Shown: one piece after another, positions 56,454 through 64,000 of the stretch
Layout of the letters: every line of letters starts with the position of its first letter
How positions within the stretch are numbered: the stretch's first letter is position 1
Origin: Thalassotalea sp. HSM 43
Lineage (GTDB): Bacteria; Pseudomonadota; Gammaproteobacteria; Enterobacterales; Alteromonadaceae
Reading direction: 5' to 3'
Length of the DNA: 64,000 nt
Assembly: GCF_004752005.1 (NCBI RefSeq)
Contig: NZ_CP038493.1
Location: 744,001 to 808,000, forward strand
Made by a program: the position numbers and the translations under genes
Notes under the pieces: generated by a model
What the model saw: only the letters and a program-made list of their open reading frames with translations
Told to the model about the DNA's origin: nothing
The model's database searches: none

Positions 56454-56485
56454 AAAAGCCAGTAAGCATAAACTTACTGGCTTTT
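56454..56485. terminator. Bidirectional terminator between surface protein and protease genes
   Basis: Stem AAAAGCCAGTAAG/CTTACTGGCTTTT (56454-56466 with 56473-56485), six-base loop, followed by T-rich sequence on the plus strand. Serves both convergent genes. Confidence 0.9.
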
Positions 56486-56516
56486 TTCTATCGTTTTTAA
56501 GGGTGTTTATACAATG

Positions 56517-59492
56517 TTAACCTTTAGGCTTTTTGCCACCGCCGTTGCCACCATTGCCACCGTTACCACCACTGCCACCGCCATCATCACCGGATGATTG
56601 TAGACTGATGTTTACCGTTGCCGTCGACTGGTTAACACCATCACTGATGGTATAACTAAAACTGTCCGTCGATTTGAAGCTTTTCGCTGGGCTGTAACGA
56701 ATCATGCCATTGGATAAAACAGTTACACTGCCCTTATTGCCTTGAGTAACAGCACTAACCACTAAGTTATCATTTTCAGGATCAGAATCATTACTCAGCA
56801 CATTGATGTCAATTGGGCTCTTTGCTGACAACTCTACAACATCATTAACCGCGTTTGGCGCGTTATTGACTGTCTCCAGTACACGATAAGTTGCATTGGC
56901 ATTCGCGTTATAATTAGCGTCAGCGTTGTTTACCGCCGACAACATTATCGAGTAATCCATCGATTCAGCGTTTTGTGCTGAGATAACAGTAATTGACACA
57001 GCTTTTTGTGTACCACTTGCCAGATTTGCCGTCACAGTGTTGCTTTGCCACCCCGTCGGGACATCGGCTGAGATGCTGAAATTAGCATCATCACAATCAC
57101 TGCTATTGTTATTCACTACGAGCAGTTGATACTCCAATGGCTGCCCCGATGTTGCTTGTTGCAATGCTGCCGATGTTAGCGTCAATGTTGGGGTTGAAAG
57201 CTGGCACGCTAATGTTCTGTCAACGCTAAAGTTAACATCAACAAAACTAACCAAGTCTGCATTAGCATTGTTTTTCGCCGAGACCGACAACTGATAATCA
57301 TCTGTTAACGCTGCCTCTGCCGATGTTATTGTCAGTGCGACTTGTTGACTTTGCTGTGGCGCAAGTTGCAATATTTTAGACTCGGCCAGCCACTGCTGTG
57401 GCACCACGGTGTCCAATAAATAGCTGCTCGAATCACAGGCTTCATTATCTAGATTGGTCACTAACATTTGATAGGTAATTGCCTCACCTGCGGCAACAAA
57501 AGATTGCGATTGAGATAACAACTGCAACTGCGGTGTGACAGCAACACATTCAGGTAGCGGCGATTCAATCACAAAATTAGCGCTAGCTGTGCTGCTATAT
57601 TCAGGGCTGCTTTGATTGGTCGCTGTAAAATCAATATTGTAAAAACCATCCGCTGCGGATGTTGATGAGCTGACAACAAGGTTTTTAACCACGGACTGAC
57701 CAGATTCAAGCACGACCTGCAACTGTTCAGCACTCCAACCGTCTGGTAACGTCGCTGTTAAATCGAAACCTGTTGCTGCACAGTGAGTGTTATTATTATT
57801 GGCTACAGTGATGGCATAACTAACACTCTCGCCAGCTGTTTTCCAAGTCGCCGGTTCTTGCACCGATATTGTCGGTTGAACTTGCAGACACTGCGCTTGA
57901 TCAAGCTGTACGTTTACCAAAATGCCTTGTTCTGTAATTTGTACTGGTTCAATGGTGATACCTGCATCTGCGTCATGGAACTGCTGGCCAAGAGGCAATG
58001 CGGCATCGTCCCAGTCATAAAAATCACTCTCAGGTGTCATATCTAAATAACGAGAACTTTCAATATTGGCATCACTGGCATAATGGACAATCACCCCTTG
58101 TGTCAAAGCCGGCGTATCCGCAAGAAAATCATCAAAACCATGTGCTGTACGATATTCAAGGTAGTACCAATAATGATTACCATTGGCGTCTTGATGACGT
58201 AACAGTTTGACGCCTTTGACACCGGGCACATCAGAATCGGCCAATGGGCTGATTAGGTAATCACCACTTTCTGAAATAATGTCAATACTCGGTGCTATAT
58301 CGTTAGCCCAATTCAAAATCTCTTTATTAAAGGCATTAAAGTGCCCTTCGTTTCCGTAGGCACCCATAACATCAATCTTATCGCCATAACTTATGTTTAA
58401 GCAGTTATCGGCAATTGATTGATAACCACACTCAAAGGCATTGGCATGTTGCAAGCCAAAATTGTGACCTAATTCGTGGGCTATGGTATTTAACGTGAAT
58501 GAGCCATTTATATAGGTTCGCCCTGGGTCACCACCAAGAGTCGCTTTACCTGTCCAACCACATGCAGCATTTTCAGGGAAAATATAAATAATTTTGTCAT
58601 AAGCGTTTATATCGACACCTTTAGCGTCCATAACATCACGCGAAGCCACATAGATATCCCATGAATCACAGCTTTGTTGGATAGGAAGTGTTTGGAAGTC
58701 TTCAACGTAACCGGTTAGCCATGTTTTGCCGTAAGAGTTTTCTTCAACAAAGGCGTTTACATCGCCAAATACCAGGCTTTCAGCCTGCTCTGCCGTCCAT
58801 GGTTTTACATCGGCGTTATCAGCAAAGTTAATCAACATAACAAGGGTCGATTGCTCGCCAATCGTTGCTGAACTCGACACTGCAGAGGCTTGTGAAACAG
58901 TGTTTTGCTCAAGTTGAGATTGCTCTAACACAATGTATGACTCTTGAGCTGATTGCAGTTCAAGCCCCTCAACAACAACTTGTGCACCTGAGCGTATATC
59001 TTGCAAAGGTTTACCCGACGTAGGTTTTAGTAAAAATCGCTTATTGTCAGATATAAGAGTGTATTGCAACTCTGTTTGACCTTGTCGCGGAGAATCCTGA
59101 TAGATCACCTCAATTTGCCCAGACAGTTTGCGTTTCTGCAATAAATACGGGGCAATTTTACTATTCTGGCTGCTATTAGGAATAGCTAGCTTTAGCACCT
59201 CTTTTGGCGAATACTCGATAAGCTCTAATAACCCGGCATGTCGTTGTTTAGCCAGATCAAGTACAGCTTGTTGATGCAGCTTCGACTTATCATTGCTTTT
59301 TGCCAATTTTGAAAGCTTTAAAGATTGTTGTTCAAGATTGGAAAGCAAAGCCTCAACATTACGATCATTGGATTTTTTTTCAGACGCATAAGCCGTATTG
59401 ATACAGCTTAGAAATATCGTGGTAAATAAAAACAGGTAAGAGATTTTTAGCGCAAAAATCCCCTCTGCCTTTAGCGCAGACATAAATTTCAA
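56517..59492 (-). CDS. Secreted gluzincin/metzincin-type zinc protease with NEW3-like repeats
   Basis: A ~991-residue exported protease. Signal peptide (LFLFTTIFLSCINTAYAS), propeptide to ~200, then a catalytic domain with HELGHNFGLQH (His ~339), the HEXXHXXGXXH motif of gametolysin/M11-like metzincins. Four immunoglobulin-like repeats (starting near CLQVQPTISV, CVAVTPQLQL, CQLSTPTLTL) follow, then a cadherin-like module (INVLSNDSDPENDNL) and a Gly/Asn tail ending K-K-P-K-G. The start is most likely TTG 59492 with AGGGG eight bases upstream; TTG 59519 and ATG 59483 are alternatives. Confidence 0.88.
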   Translation of the reverse strand: MKFMSALKAEGIFALKISYLFLFTTIFLSCINTAYASEKKSNDRNVEALLSNLEQQSLKLSKLAKSNDKSKLHQQAVLDLAKQRHAGLLELIEYSPKEVLKLAIPNSSQNSKIAPYLLQKRKLSGQIEVIYQDSPRQGQTELQYTLISDNKRFLLKPTSGKPLQDIRSGAQVVVEGLELQSAQESYIVLEQSQLEQNTVSQASAVSSSATIGEQSTLVMLINFADNADVKPWTAEQAESLVFGDVNAFVEENSYGKTWLTGYVEDFQTLPIQQSCDSWDIYVASRDVMDAKGVDINAYDKIIYIFPENAACGWTGKATLGGDPGRTYINGSFTLNTIAHELGHNFGLQHANAFECGYQSIADNCLNISYGDKIDVMGAYGNEGHFNAFNKEILNWANDIAPSIDIISESGDYLISPLADSDVPGVKGVKLLRHQDANGNHYWYYLEYRTAHGFDDFLADTPALTQGVIVHYASDANIESSRYLDMTPESDFYDWDDAALPLGQQFHDADAGITIEPVQITEQGILVNVQLDQAQCLQVQPTISVQEPATWKTAGESVSYAITVANNNNTHCAATGFDLTATLPDGWSAEQLQVVLESGQSVVKNLVVSSSTSAADGFYNIDFTATNQSSPEYSSTASANFVIESPLPECVAVTPQLQLLSQSQSFVAAGEAITYQMLVTNLDNEACDSSSYLLDTVVPQQWLAESKILQLAPQQSQQVALTITSAEAALTDDYQLSVSAKNNANADLVSFVDVNFSVDRTLACQLSTPTLTLTSAALQQATSGQPLEYQLLVVNNNSSDCDDANFSISADVPTGWQSNTVTANLASGTQKAVSITVISAQNAESMDYSIMLSAVNNADANYNANANATYRVLETVNNAPNAVNDVVELSAKSPIDINVLSNDSDPENDNLVVSAVTQGNKGSVTVLSNGMIRYSPAKSFKSTDSFSYTISDGVNQSTATVNISLQSSGDDGGGSGGNGGNGGNGGGKKPKG

Positions 59493-59956
59493 AACAAATT
59501 CCCCTAAATTTGTCGTCAAATATTCATCATATCTATTTGATTTATTGATGAATTACTTAAACAACAATCTCGGTTTATGCCGAGTAATTTTATAATGAGT
59601 AAAAACACAAAAAGGTAAGCAGTCGCTTACCTTTAAATGCAGTGCCCTAGCAAGACACGCCAAGCATACTAACAAACCCTTTGTTCACAACTCAACCACA
59701 AAAAGAACACTTTTTAACCGAAAACTAAAAACTCTTTAAGAATCAATAACACCTGTTAGAAAAAAATATTCACTATTTTGTAACGCTGGCAAAACATTGA
59801 ACCAATATCGCAATAAAGCCTTTCGTGATTGCCCAATTGCCATTCCTTTCCTAAACTCTGTAGCATAAATACAGGCTGTATTAGCGTTGTTGAATTACAA
59901 GTTTGCCTTTAACAAAACTCAAACACTCCCAAAAAATCTGGTACAGGATGAATACC
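59493..59956. other. Intergenic region with a hairpin, upstream of the protease and the DsbA-like gene
   Basis: No ORF. A 10-bp stem (59611-59620 with 59625-59634, core GGTAAGC, loop AGTC) lies ~120 bases upstream of the protease start. On the minus strand it is followed by TTTTTGTGTTTTT, like a terminator, yet no annotated minus-strand gene precedes it. Confidence 0.55.
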
Positions 59957-60733
59957 ATGAATATCGGTCTGAAATATAATGTCATTATCGCCCTCATTTT
60001 GCTTTGCAGTGGTTGCAATGAGCCGAGCAATCCAAACGCTAATCAACAAAACAACACTCAAAAACTAGAAAAACAAATACAGGAATTGCAAACGCAAATA
60101 TCGACCTTAGCGAAACAAGTGGCCGACATTCATGAAATAGCCATGAGCTCACAACGTCCAAAATCGAGAAAGCTTGGCACCTTAGAGGATTTTAATCGAG
60201 GCGATACCATACCTAAATTAGGTAGTGATGATGCGACCGTAGCCATTATTGAATTTTCAGACTTTGAATGCCCGTACTGTAAACGTTTTATCGATCAAAC
60301 CTTTGCGTATGTTGACAAAACCTTTATAAAGACAGGCAAGGCGGCCTATTATGTTCGTGATTTTCCTTTATCATTTCACCCAAAAGCCAGAGGTGCAGCT
60401 GTCGCAGGTTTTTGTGCCAACAAGCAGCAAAAATATTGGCAATTGCGAAATACGTTTTTTAATAACATGGCTAAATTATCAGAGCAGTATTACCAACAAG
60501 TTGCCAGCGAGTTACAACTTGACATGGCTGCCTTTAATGAGTGTCTTAAGCAAACCGATCAAAGCAAAATAAATGAAGACATTGCCTTGGGCAAAGCCAT
60601 AGGCGTAACCGGAACGCCGGCATTTGTCATTGGTAAAATAGATGGCAATACCCTTAAAGAGGCGCAATTGATCATTGGTGCACAGCCGCAAGCCTCGTTT
60701 GATTATGTTATGAAGCAATACTTAGCACAATAA
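59957..60733 (+). CDS. DsbA-family thioredoxin-fold lipoprotein
   Basis: A 258-residue exported protein. The signal peptide ends in lipobox L-C-S-G-C; a coiled coil (~30-75, LEKQIQELQTQISTLAKQV) leads to a thioredoxin fold with the redox motif FECPYCKRF and the cis-Pro loop GVTGTPAFVIG, as in DsbA/DsbG-like (DsbA_2, Thioredoxin_4) proteins. It likely oxidises or isomerises disulfides near the membrane. ATG 59957 has AGGA eight bases upstream; the frame opens earlier at 59903. Cys-rich exported proteins nearby are possible substrates. Confidence 0.87.
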   Translation: MNIGLKYNVIIALILLCSGCNEPSNPNANQQNNTQKLEKQIQELQTQISTLAKQVADIHEIAMSSQRPKSRKLGTLEDFNRGDTIPKLGSDDATVAIIEFSDFECPYCKRFIDQTFAYVDKTFIKTGKAAYYVRDFPLSFHPKARGAAVAGFCANKQQKYWQLRNTFFNNMAKLSEQYYQQVASELQLDMAAFNECLKQTDQSKINEDIALGKAIGVTGTPAFVIGKIDGNTLKEAQLIIGAQPQASFDYVMKQYLAQ

Positions 60734-60973
60734 CCAGAGCTCTGTGCAGCTACTAAGTAAAACTTTTCAGTCAACCTGTAATGTTTTCGTAACAACAATT
60801 TGGTATTTATTAAAAGTTTAGCGCCCGATCAGGCAAGAATTGTTTTACTTGCAGCTCACTTTGTTATAAAACGAATGCACTAATTTTTATTTTAGTGGTG
60901 TATTTGCTTATCCTTTCACCTTTAGTGAGCTAAACGATTGCACTGCAACCTATTTTTAACCAGGGAGCTTTTA

Positions 60974-63139
60974 ATGAAAGCACGTATTTTATCGCCAATA
61001 GCCCTTGCTATTGCGTTAGCTGGCTGTAACGCTGGCAACAATGAGGTAGAGTCAAGTCAAGCTGAGAAAACCGTTGCTCAAGCTGATGTTGTTGTTTCTA
61101 ACCCATTTTTCACTGACTACACCACACCATATAAAGTACCGCCTTTTGAAAAGATCAAAATGTCGCACTACCGTCCAGCATTTGATCGTGCTATGGAAGA
61201 GCAAATTGCCGCCATTGACGAAATTGCGAACAATGAAGCCGCTCCTACTTTTGAAAATACCATTGAAGCAATGGAAAAATCAGGTGACTTGCTAACCAAA
61301 GTAACCAACACCTTTTACGGTTTAATCGGTTCAATGTCGACGCCTGAAATGCAAGCCATTTCAAAAGAGTACTCGCCGAAGCTATCTGCTATGGGTGATG
61401 ACGTTTACTTAAACGAAACCCTATTTGCCCGTGTTAAAGCAGTATATGATCAAAAAGATTCATTAACGCTTAATACCGAGCAAAAGACATTACTCGATAA
61501 TGCTTACAAAGGTTTTGTTCGTGCTGGTGCTAACTTAAACGCCGAAGATAAAACGAAACTTCGCGAATTAAACAAGCAAATCTCTAAATTGTCTATTCAA
61601 TTTGGTGAGAACCTATTAGCTGAAACCAACGCTTTTGAGCTTGTGATTGATAACAAAGAAGACCTAGCAGGCCTTCCGGATTCAATCGTTGCCGCAGCCG
61701 CAGCTACCGCAACAGAGCGTGGTCATGAAGGTAAGTGGGTGTTCACCACTCATCGTCCAAGCTTCTACCCATTCTTAACCTATTCAACCAATCGTGAGTT
61801 GCGTGAACAATTATTCTACGCATACACACACCGTGGTGATAACGACAACGCCAACGATAACAAAGCCATCGCCTCTGAAATGGCATCGCTTCGTTACCAA
61901 CGTGCGCAATTGCTAGGTTACAAAACTCACGCTCATTACGTGTTAGAAACCAACATGGCGAAGACGCCTGAAAACGTTTACAACCTATTGAACCGTGTTT
62001 GGGGTCCATCATTAAACCGTGCTAAGCAAGAAGTTGCCGATATGCAAGCCTACGCTGAAAGCGAAGGCTTTGAAGGTACGCTAGAAGCATGGGACTGGTG
62101 GTTCTATTCAGAGAAAGTTCGTAAAGCAAAATACGACCTTGATGAATCAATCACCAAACCATACTTTGAGCTGAACAACACCATGCAAGGTGTGTTCTAT
62201 ACCGCTGAAAAATTATGGGGCGTTACCTTCAAGCAACGTGATGACCTACCAAAGTATCACCCTGACGTGACCACTTACGAAGTTTTCGATAAAGACGGTT
62301 CGACCATTGGTGTTTACATGACCGACTTCTACGTTCGTTCATCTAAGCGCGGTGGTGCATGGATGAGCTCGTTCCAGAAGCAATACAAAATGTATGGTGA
62401 GAACGCACAGCCAGTTATTTATAACGTACTTAACTACCCTGCCCCTGTTGGTGATGAGCCAGTGCTACTGACATTCGATCAAGCGTCAACCTTATTCCAC
62501 GAATTTGGTCACGCTATCCAAGGTCTATTATCTGACGGTTACTACCGTTCATTGACGGGCACGTCACTACCACGTGATTACGTTGAGTACCCATCACAAG
62601 TTATGGAAAACTGGATGACACAACCAGAAGTATTGCAGCAATTTGCTAAGCACTACAAAACGGGTGAAGTTATCCCAGCTGAACTTGTTGAGAAGATTCA
62701 AGCATCAGGTAAATTCAACCAAGGTTTTGCAACAACGGAATACATGGCAGCCGCTTTGTTAGACCTTAAGTGGCACACCCTTGAAACCGCAGAATTGCAA
62801 GAAGCAGACGCTTTTGAAGAAGCGGCAATGAAAGAAATCGGTTTGATTTCTCAAATCGCCCCGCGTTATCGTTCGACTTACTTCTCGCACATTTTTGCTG
62901 GCGGCTACTCGTCTGGTTACTACGGATACATTTGGTCAAACATTTTTGACGCAGATACCTGGGAAGTCTTTAAAGAGAAAGGCATCTTTAACCAAGAAGC
63001 GGCAACAAGCTACCGTAAAAACGTACTAGAGTCTGGTGGTACTGAAGATCCAATGGAAATGTACAAGCGTTTCCGTGGTAAAGAGCCAAACCCTGACTAC
63101 TTACTAGAACGTCGTGGTCTAATGGAAAATAATAAATAA
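60974..63139 (+). CDS. M3-family metallopeptidase lipoprotein (dipeptidyl carboxypeptidase-like)
   Basis: A 721-residue zinc peptidase. The signal peptide carries lipobox A-L-A-G-C, so it is a lipoprotein rather than the cytoplasmic Dcp of E. coli. The M3 fold has FEKIKMSHYRPAFDRAME, the zinc motif HEFGH at ~509-513 with the third ligand downstream, and the C-terminal IFAGGYSSGYYGYIWS. ATG 60974 has AGGGAG upstream. It probably degrades short peptides in the periplasm. Followed by a terminator. Confidence 0.93.
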   Translation: MKARILSPIALAIALAGCNAGNNEVESSQAEKTVAQADVVVSNPFFTDYTTPYKVPPFEKIKMSHYRPAFDRAMEEQIAAIDEIANNEAAPTFENTIEAMEKSGDLLTKVTNTFYGLIGSMSTPEMQAISKEYSPKLSAMGDDVYLNETLFARVKAVYDQKDSLTLNTEQKTLLDNAYKGFVRAGANLNAEDKTKLRELNKQISKLSIQFGENLLAETNAFELVIDNKEDLAGLPDSIVAAAAATATERGHEGKWVFTTHRPSFYPFLTYSTNRELREQLFYAYTHRGDNDNANDNKAIASEMASLRYQRAQLLGYKTHAHYVLETNMAKTPENVYNLLNRVWGPSLNRAKQEVADMQAYAESEGFEGTLEAWDWWFYSEKVRKAKYDLDESITKPYFELNNTMQGVFYTAEKLWGVTFKQRDDLPKYHPDVTTYEVFDKDGSTIGVYMTDFYVRSSKRGGAWMSSFQKQYKMYGENAQPVIYNVLNYPAPVGDEPVLLTFDQASTLFHEFGHAIQGLLSDGYYRSLTGTSLPRDYVEYPSQVMENWMTQPEVLQQFAKHYKTGEVIPAELVEKIQASGKFNQGFATTEYMAAALLDLKWHTLETAELQEADAFEEAAMKEIGLISQIAPRYRSTYFSHIFAGGYSSGYYGYIWSNIFDADTWEVFKEKGIFNQEAATSYRKNVLESGGTEDPMEMYKRFRGKEPNPDYLLERRGLMENNK

Positions 63140-63163
63140 CTCTTTGTTATTTTTAGCAATGAT

Positions 63164-63190
63164 AAAAAGCCCACCTCGAGTGGGCTTTTT
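63164..63190 (+). terminator. Terminator downstream of the M3 peptidase
   Basis: Stem AAAAAGCCCAC/GTGGGCTTTTT (63164-63174 with 63180-63190), five-base loop, T-run on the plus strand. Confidence 0.92.
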
Positions 63191-63384
63191 TAAATGCCTT
63201 TGTTAAAAAAGAGTTTGCAATCTAAAACCCAATGTAATTAGACATTTGCCCAACAAAAATCAACTTCACTATGACCCTATTGCTTGCCAAATCAATATTG
63301 GTAACCTATCGTTTAATTGCTGCACCAGAAACATCCGGCCTTAATTGGTAAGGCTTTCGCTATACAAAGGAAAATGTGACGACG

Positions 63385-64000
63385 ATGGAATCGCCTGAAA
63401 GATCACAAAACAGAGCCTTGTTGGTTCTGAACGAAAGCGACAAAACATACAATTGGCAATCGAAATTACATCAAGCGGGATGGAATTACTTTATTGCCAA
63501 TGATCTCAAGTCTGCCCGTCATTATATTGAACAAAATAAAGCGGTTGTCGCTTTGGTTTTTCTCAGCGAGGGCAATTATCGACGCACGTTCAGTTGTATT
63601 GAAAAACTCAAACAACAATTTAATGCTCTGCGCTTGTTTGCCGTTATTGAATCTGAAGATTTATTAGAAAAACCGAGCAGCAACAAAATTCCATTACTGT
63701 TCAATGACTTTTTTCACCCGCCACTAGATTACCAGCAACTAATCTATGAACTGGGTCATGCCCATGGCATCGCCCAACTGGCAGTGTCTCATCTATCGAC
63801 GAATAGTTGTTCGGATAGTCTTGAACTGGTTGGTGAAACCCAAGCAATAAAAGAGCTACGCTCTGTTCTGGTAAAAATTGCCAAATGCGATAACTCGGTA
63901 TTGCTAAACGGTGAGACGGGAACCGGAAAAGATCTTTGCGCACAACTCATTCACAACCAGTCTCATCGTCAAAACGGGCCATTTATTACCATTAATTGCG
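63385..64000 (+). CDS. VpsR-like sigma-54-dependent activator, 5' part (3' end outside window)
   Basis: The frame runs open to the window end, 205 codons visible. Residues ~1-150 are a receiver-like domain (ALLVLNESDKTYNWQSKLHQ, ALVFLSEGNYRRTF) with no clear phospho-Asp, as in VpsR. The AAA+ domain then begins: LVGETQAIKELRSVLVKIAK and Walker A GETGTGKD at ~176-183. VpsR-type proteins control exopolysaccharide and biofilm genes in vibrios and relatives. A GTG at 63376 with AAGGA upstream is an alternative start. Confidence 0.85.
   Translation, partial: MESPERSQNRALLVLNESDKTYNWQSKLHQAGWNYFIANDLKSARHYIEQNKAVVALVFLSEGNYRRTFSCIEKLKQQFNALRLFAVIESEDLLEKPSSNKIPLLFNDFFHPPLDYQQLIYELGHAHGIAQLAVSHLSTNSCSDSLELVGETQAIKELRSVLVKIAKCDNSVLLNGETGTGKDLCAQLIHNQSHRQNGPFITINC

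Noticed and set aside
56517-56650. Gly-rich protease tail as a GlyGly-CTERM sorting signal
   Set aside because: There is no hydrophobic helix or terminal Arg cluster after the Gly stretch.

Overview
The window reads as chromosomal DNA of a marine gammaproteobacterium of the order Alteromonadales, most like the Colwelliaceae (Colwellia/Thalassotalea type). This rests on the moderate AT bias, the long PstC/PstA variants, a VpsR-like activator, a PEP-CTERM protein tail and two gene orders shared with other gammaproteobacteria: rppH-ptsP-(tauE)-lgt-thyA beside mutH, and grpE facing nadK-recN-bamE. Genus is an inference. No rRNA, tRNA, CRISPR array, insertion sequence or prophage was seen.

Layout. 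1-124: last 40 codons of a PEP-CTERM protein. 223-5976: housekeeping block on the minus strand (thyA, lgt, a TauE/SafE transporter, ptsP, rppH), with mutH divergent at 6114. 6805-7701: hexose-6-phosphate mutarotase. 7722-20662: a complete Tad (Flp) pilus locus on the minus strand, from the pilin gene flp through prepilin peptidase, an extra winged-helix/AAA ATPase, CpaB/RcpC, secretin RcpA, a small lipoprotein, TadG-, TadE- and TadF-like proteins, TadZ, TadA, TadB, TadC and TadD. 20968-23253: divergent from flp, a small membrane protein and an LTA-synthase/sulfatase-like enzyme. 23610-30164: L,D-transpeptidase with an AraC-type regulator, a DUF1461-like membrane protein, a secreted M1 peptidase and a DUF6702-like protein. 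30209-35971: an AT-rich glycan island (GT4, a frameshifted UPF0104 membrane protein, SAM methyltransferase, GT2, GT39-like). 36279-40248: grpE, nadK, recN, bamE. 40337-43493: periplasmic coiled-coil protein, anti-sigma, ECF sigma, oxyR. 43621-51254: phosphate uptake (pit, DUF47, phoU, pstB, pstA, pstC; no pstS). 51625-53437: small membrane protein, ceramidase-like protein, double cupin. 53813-59492: a large Cys-rich surface protein converging on a secreted zinc protease. 59957-64000: DsbA-like lipoprotein, M3 peptidase lipoprotein, and the 5' part of a VpsR-like sigma-54 activator.

Regulatory sites readable from sequence: two PhoB-type promoters in tandem before pstC, a LexA box inside a palindrome before recN, a sigma-32 promoter before grpE, and several bidirectional terminators between convergent genes. 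The most interesting items are the non-canonical AAA ATPase in the Tad locus, the enzyme pair divergent from the pilin gene, the G7-tract frameshift in the UPF0104 gene, the uncharacterised sigma/anti-sigma/coiled-coil operon and the tandem PhoB promoters. No wholly new defence or mobile system was evident.
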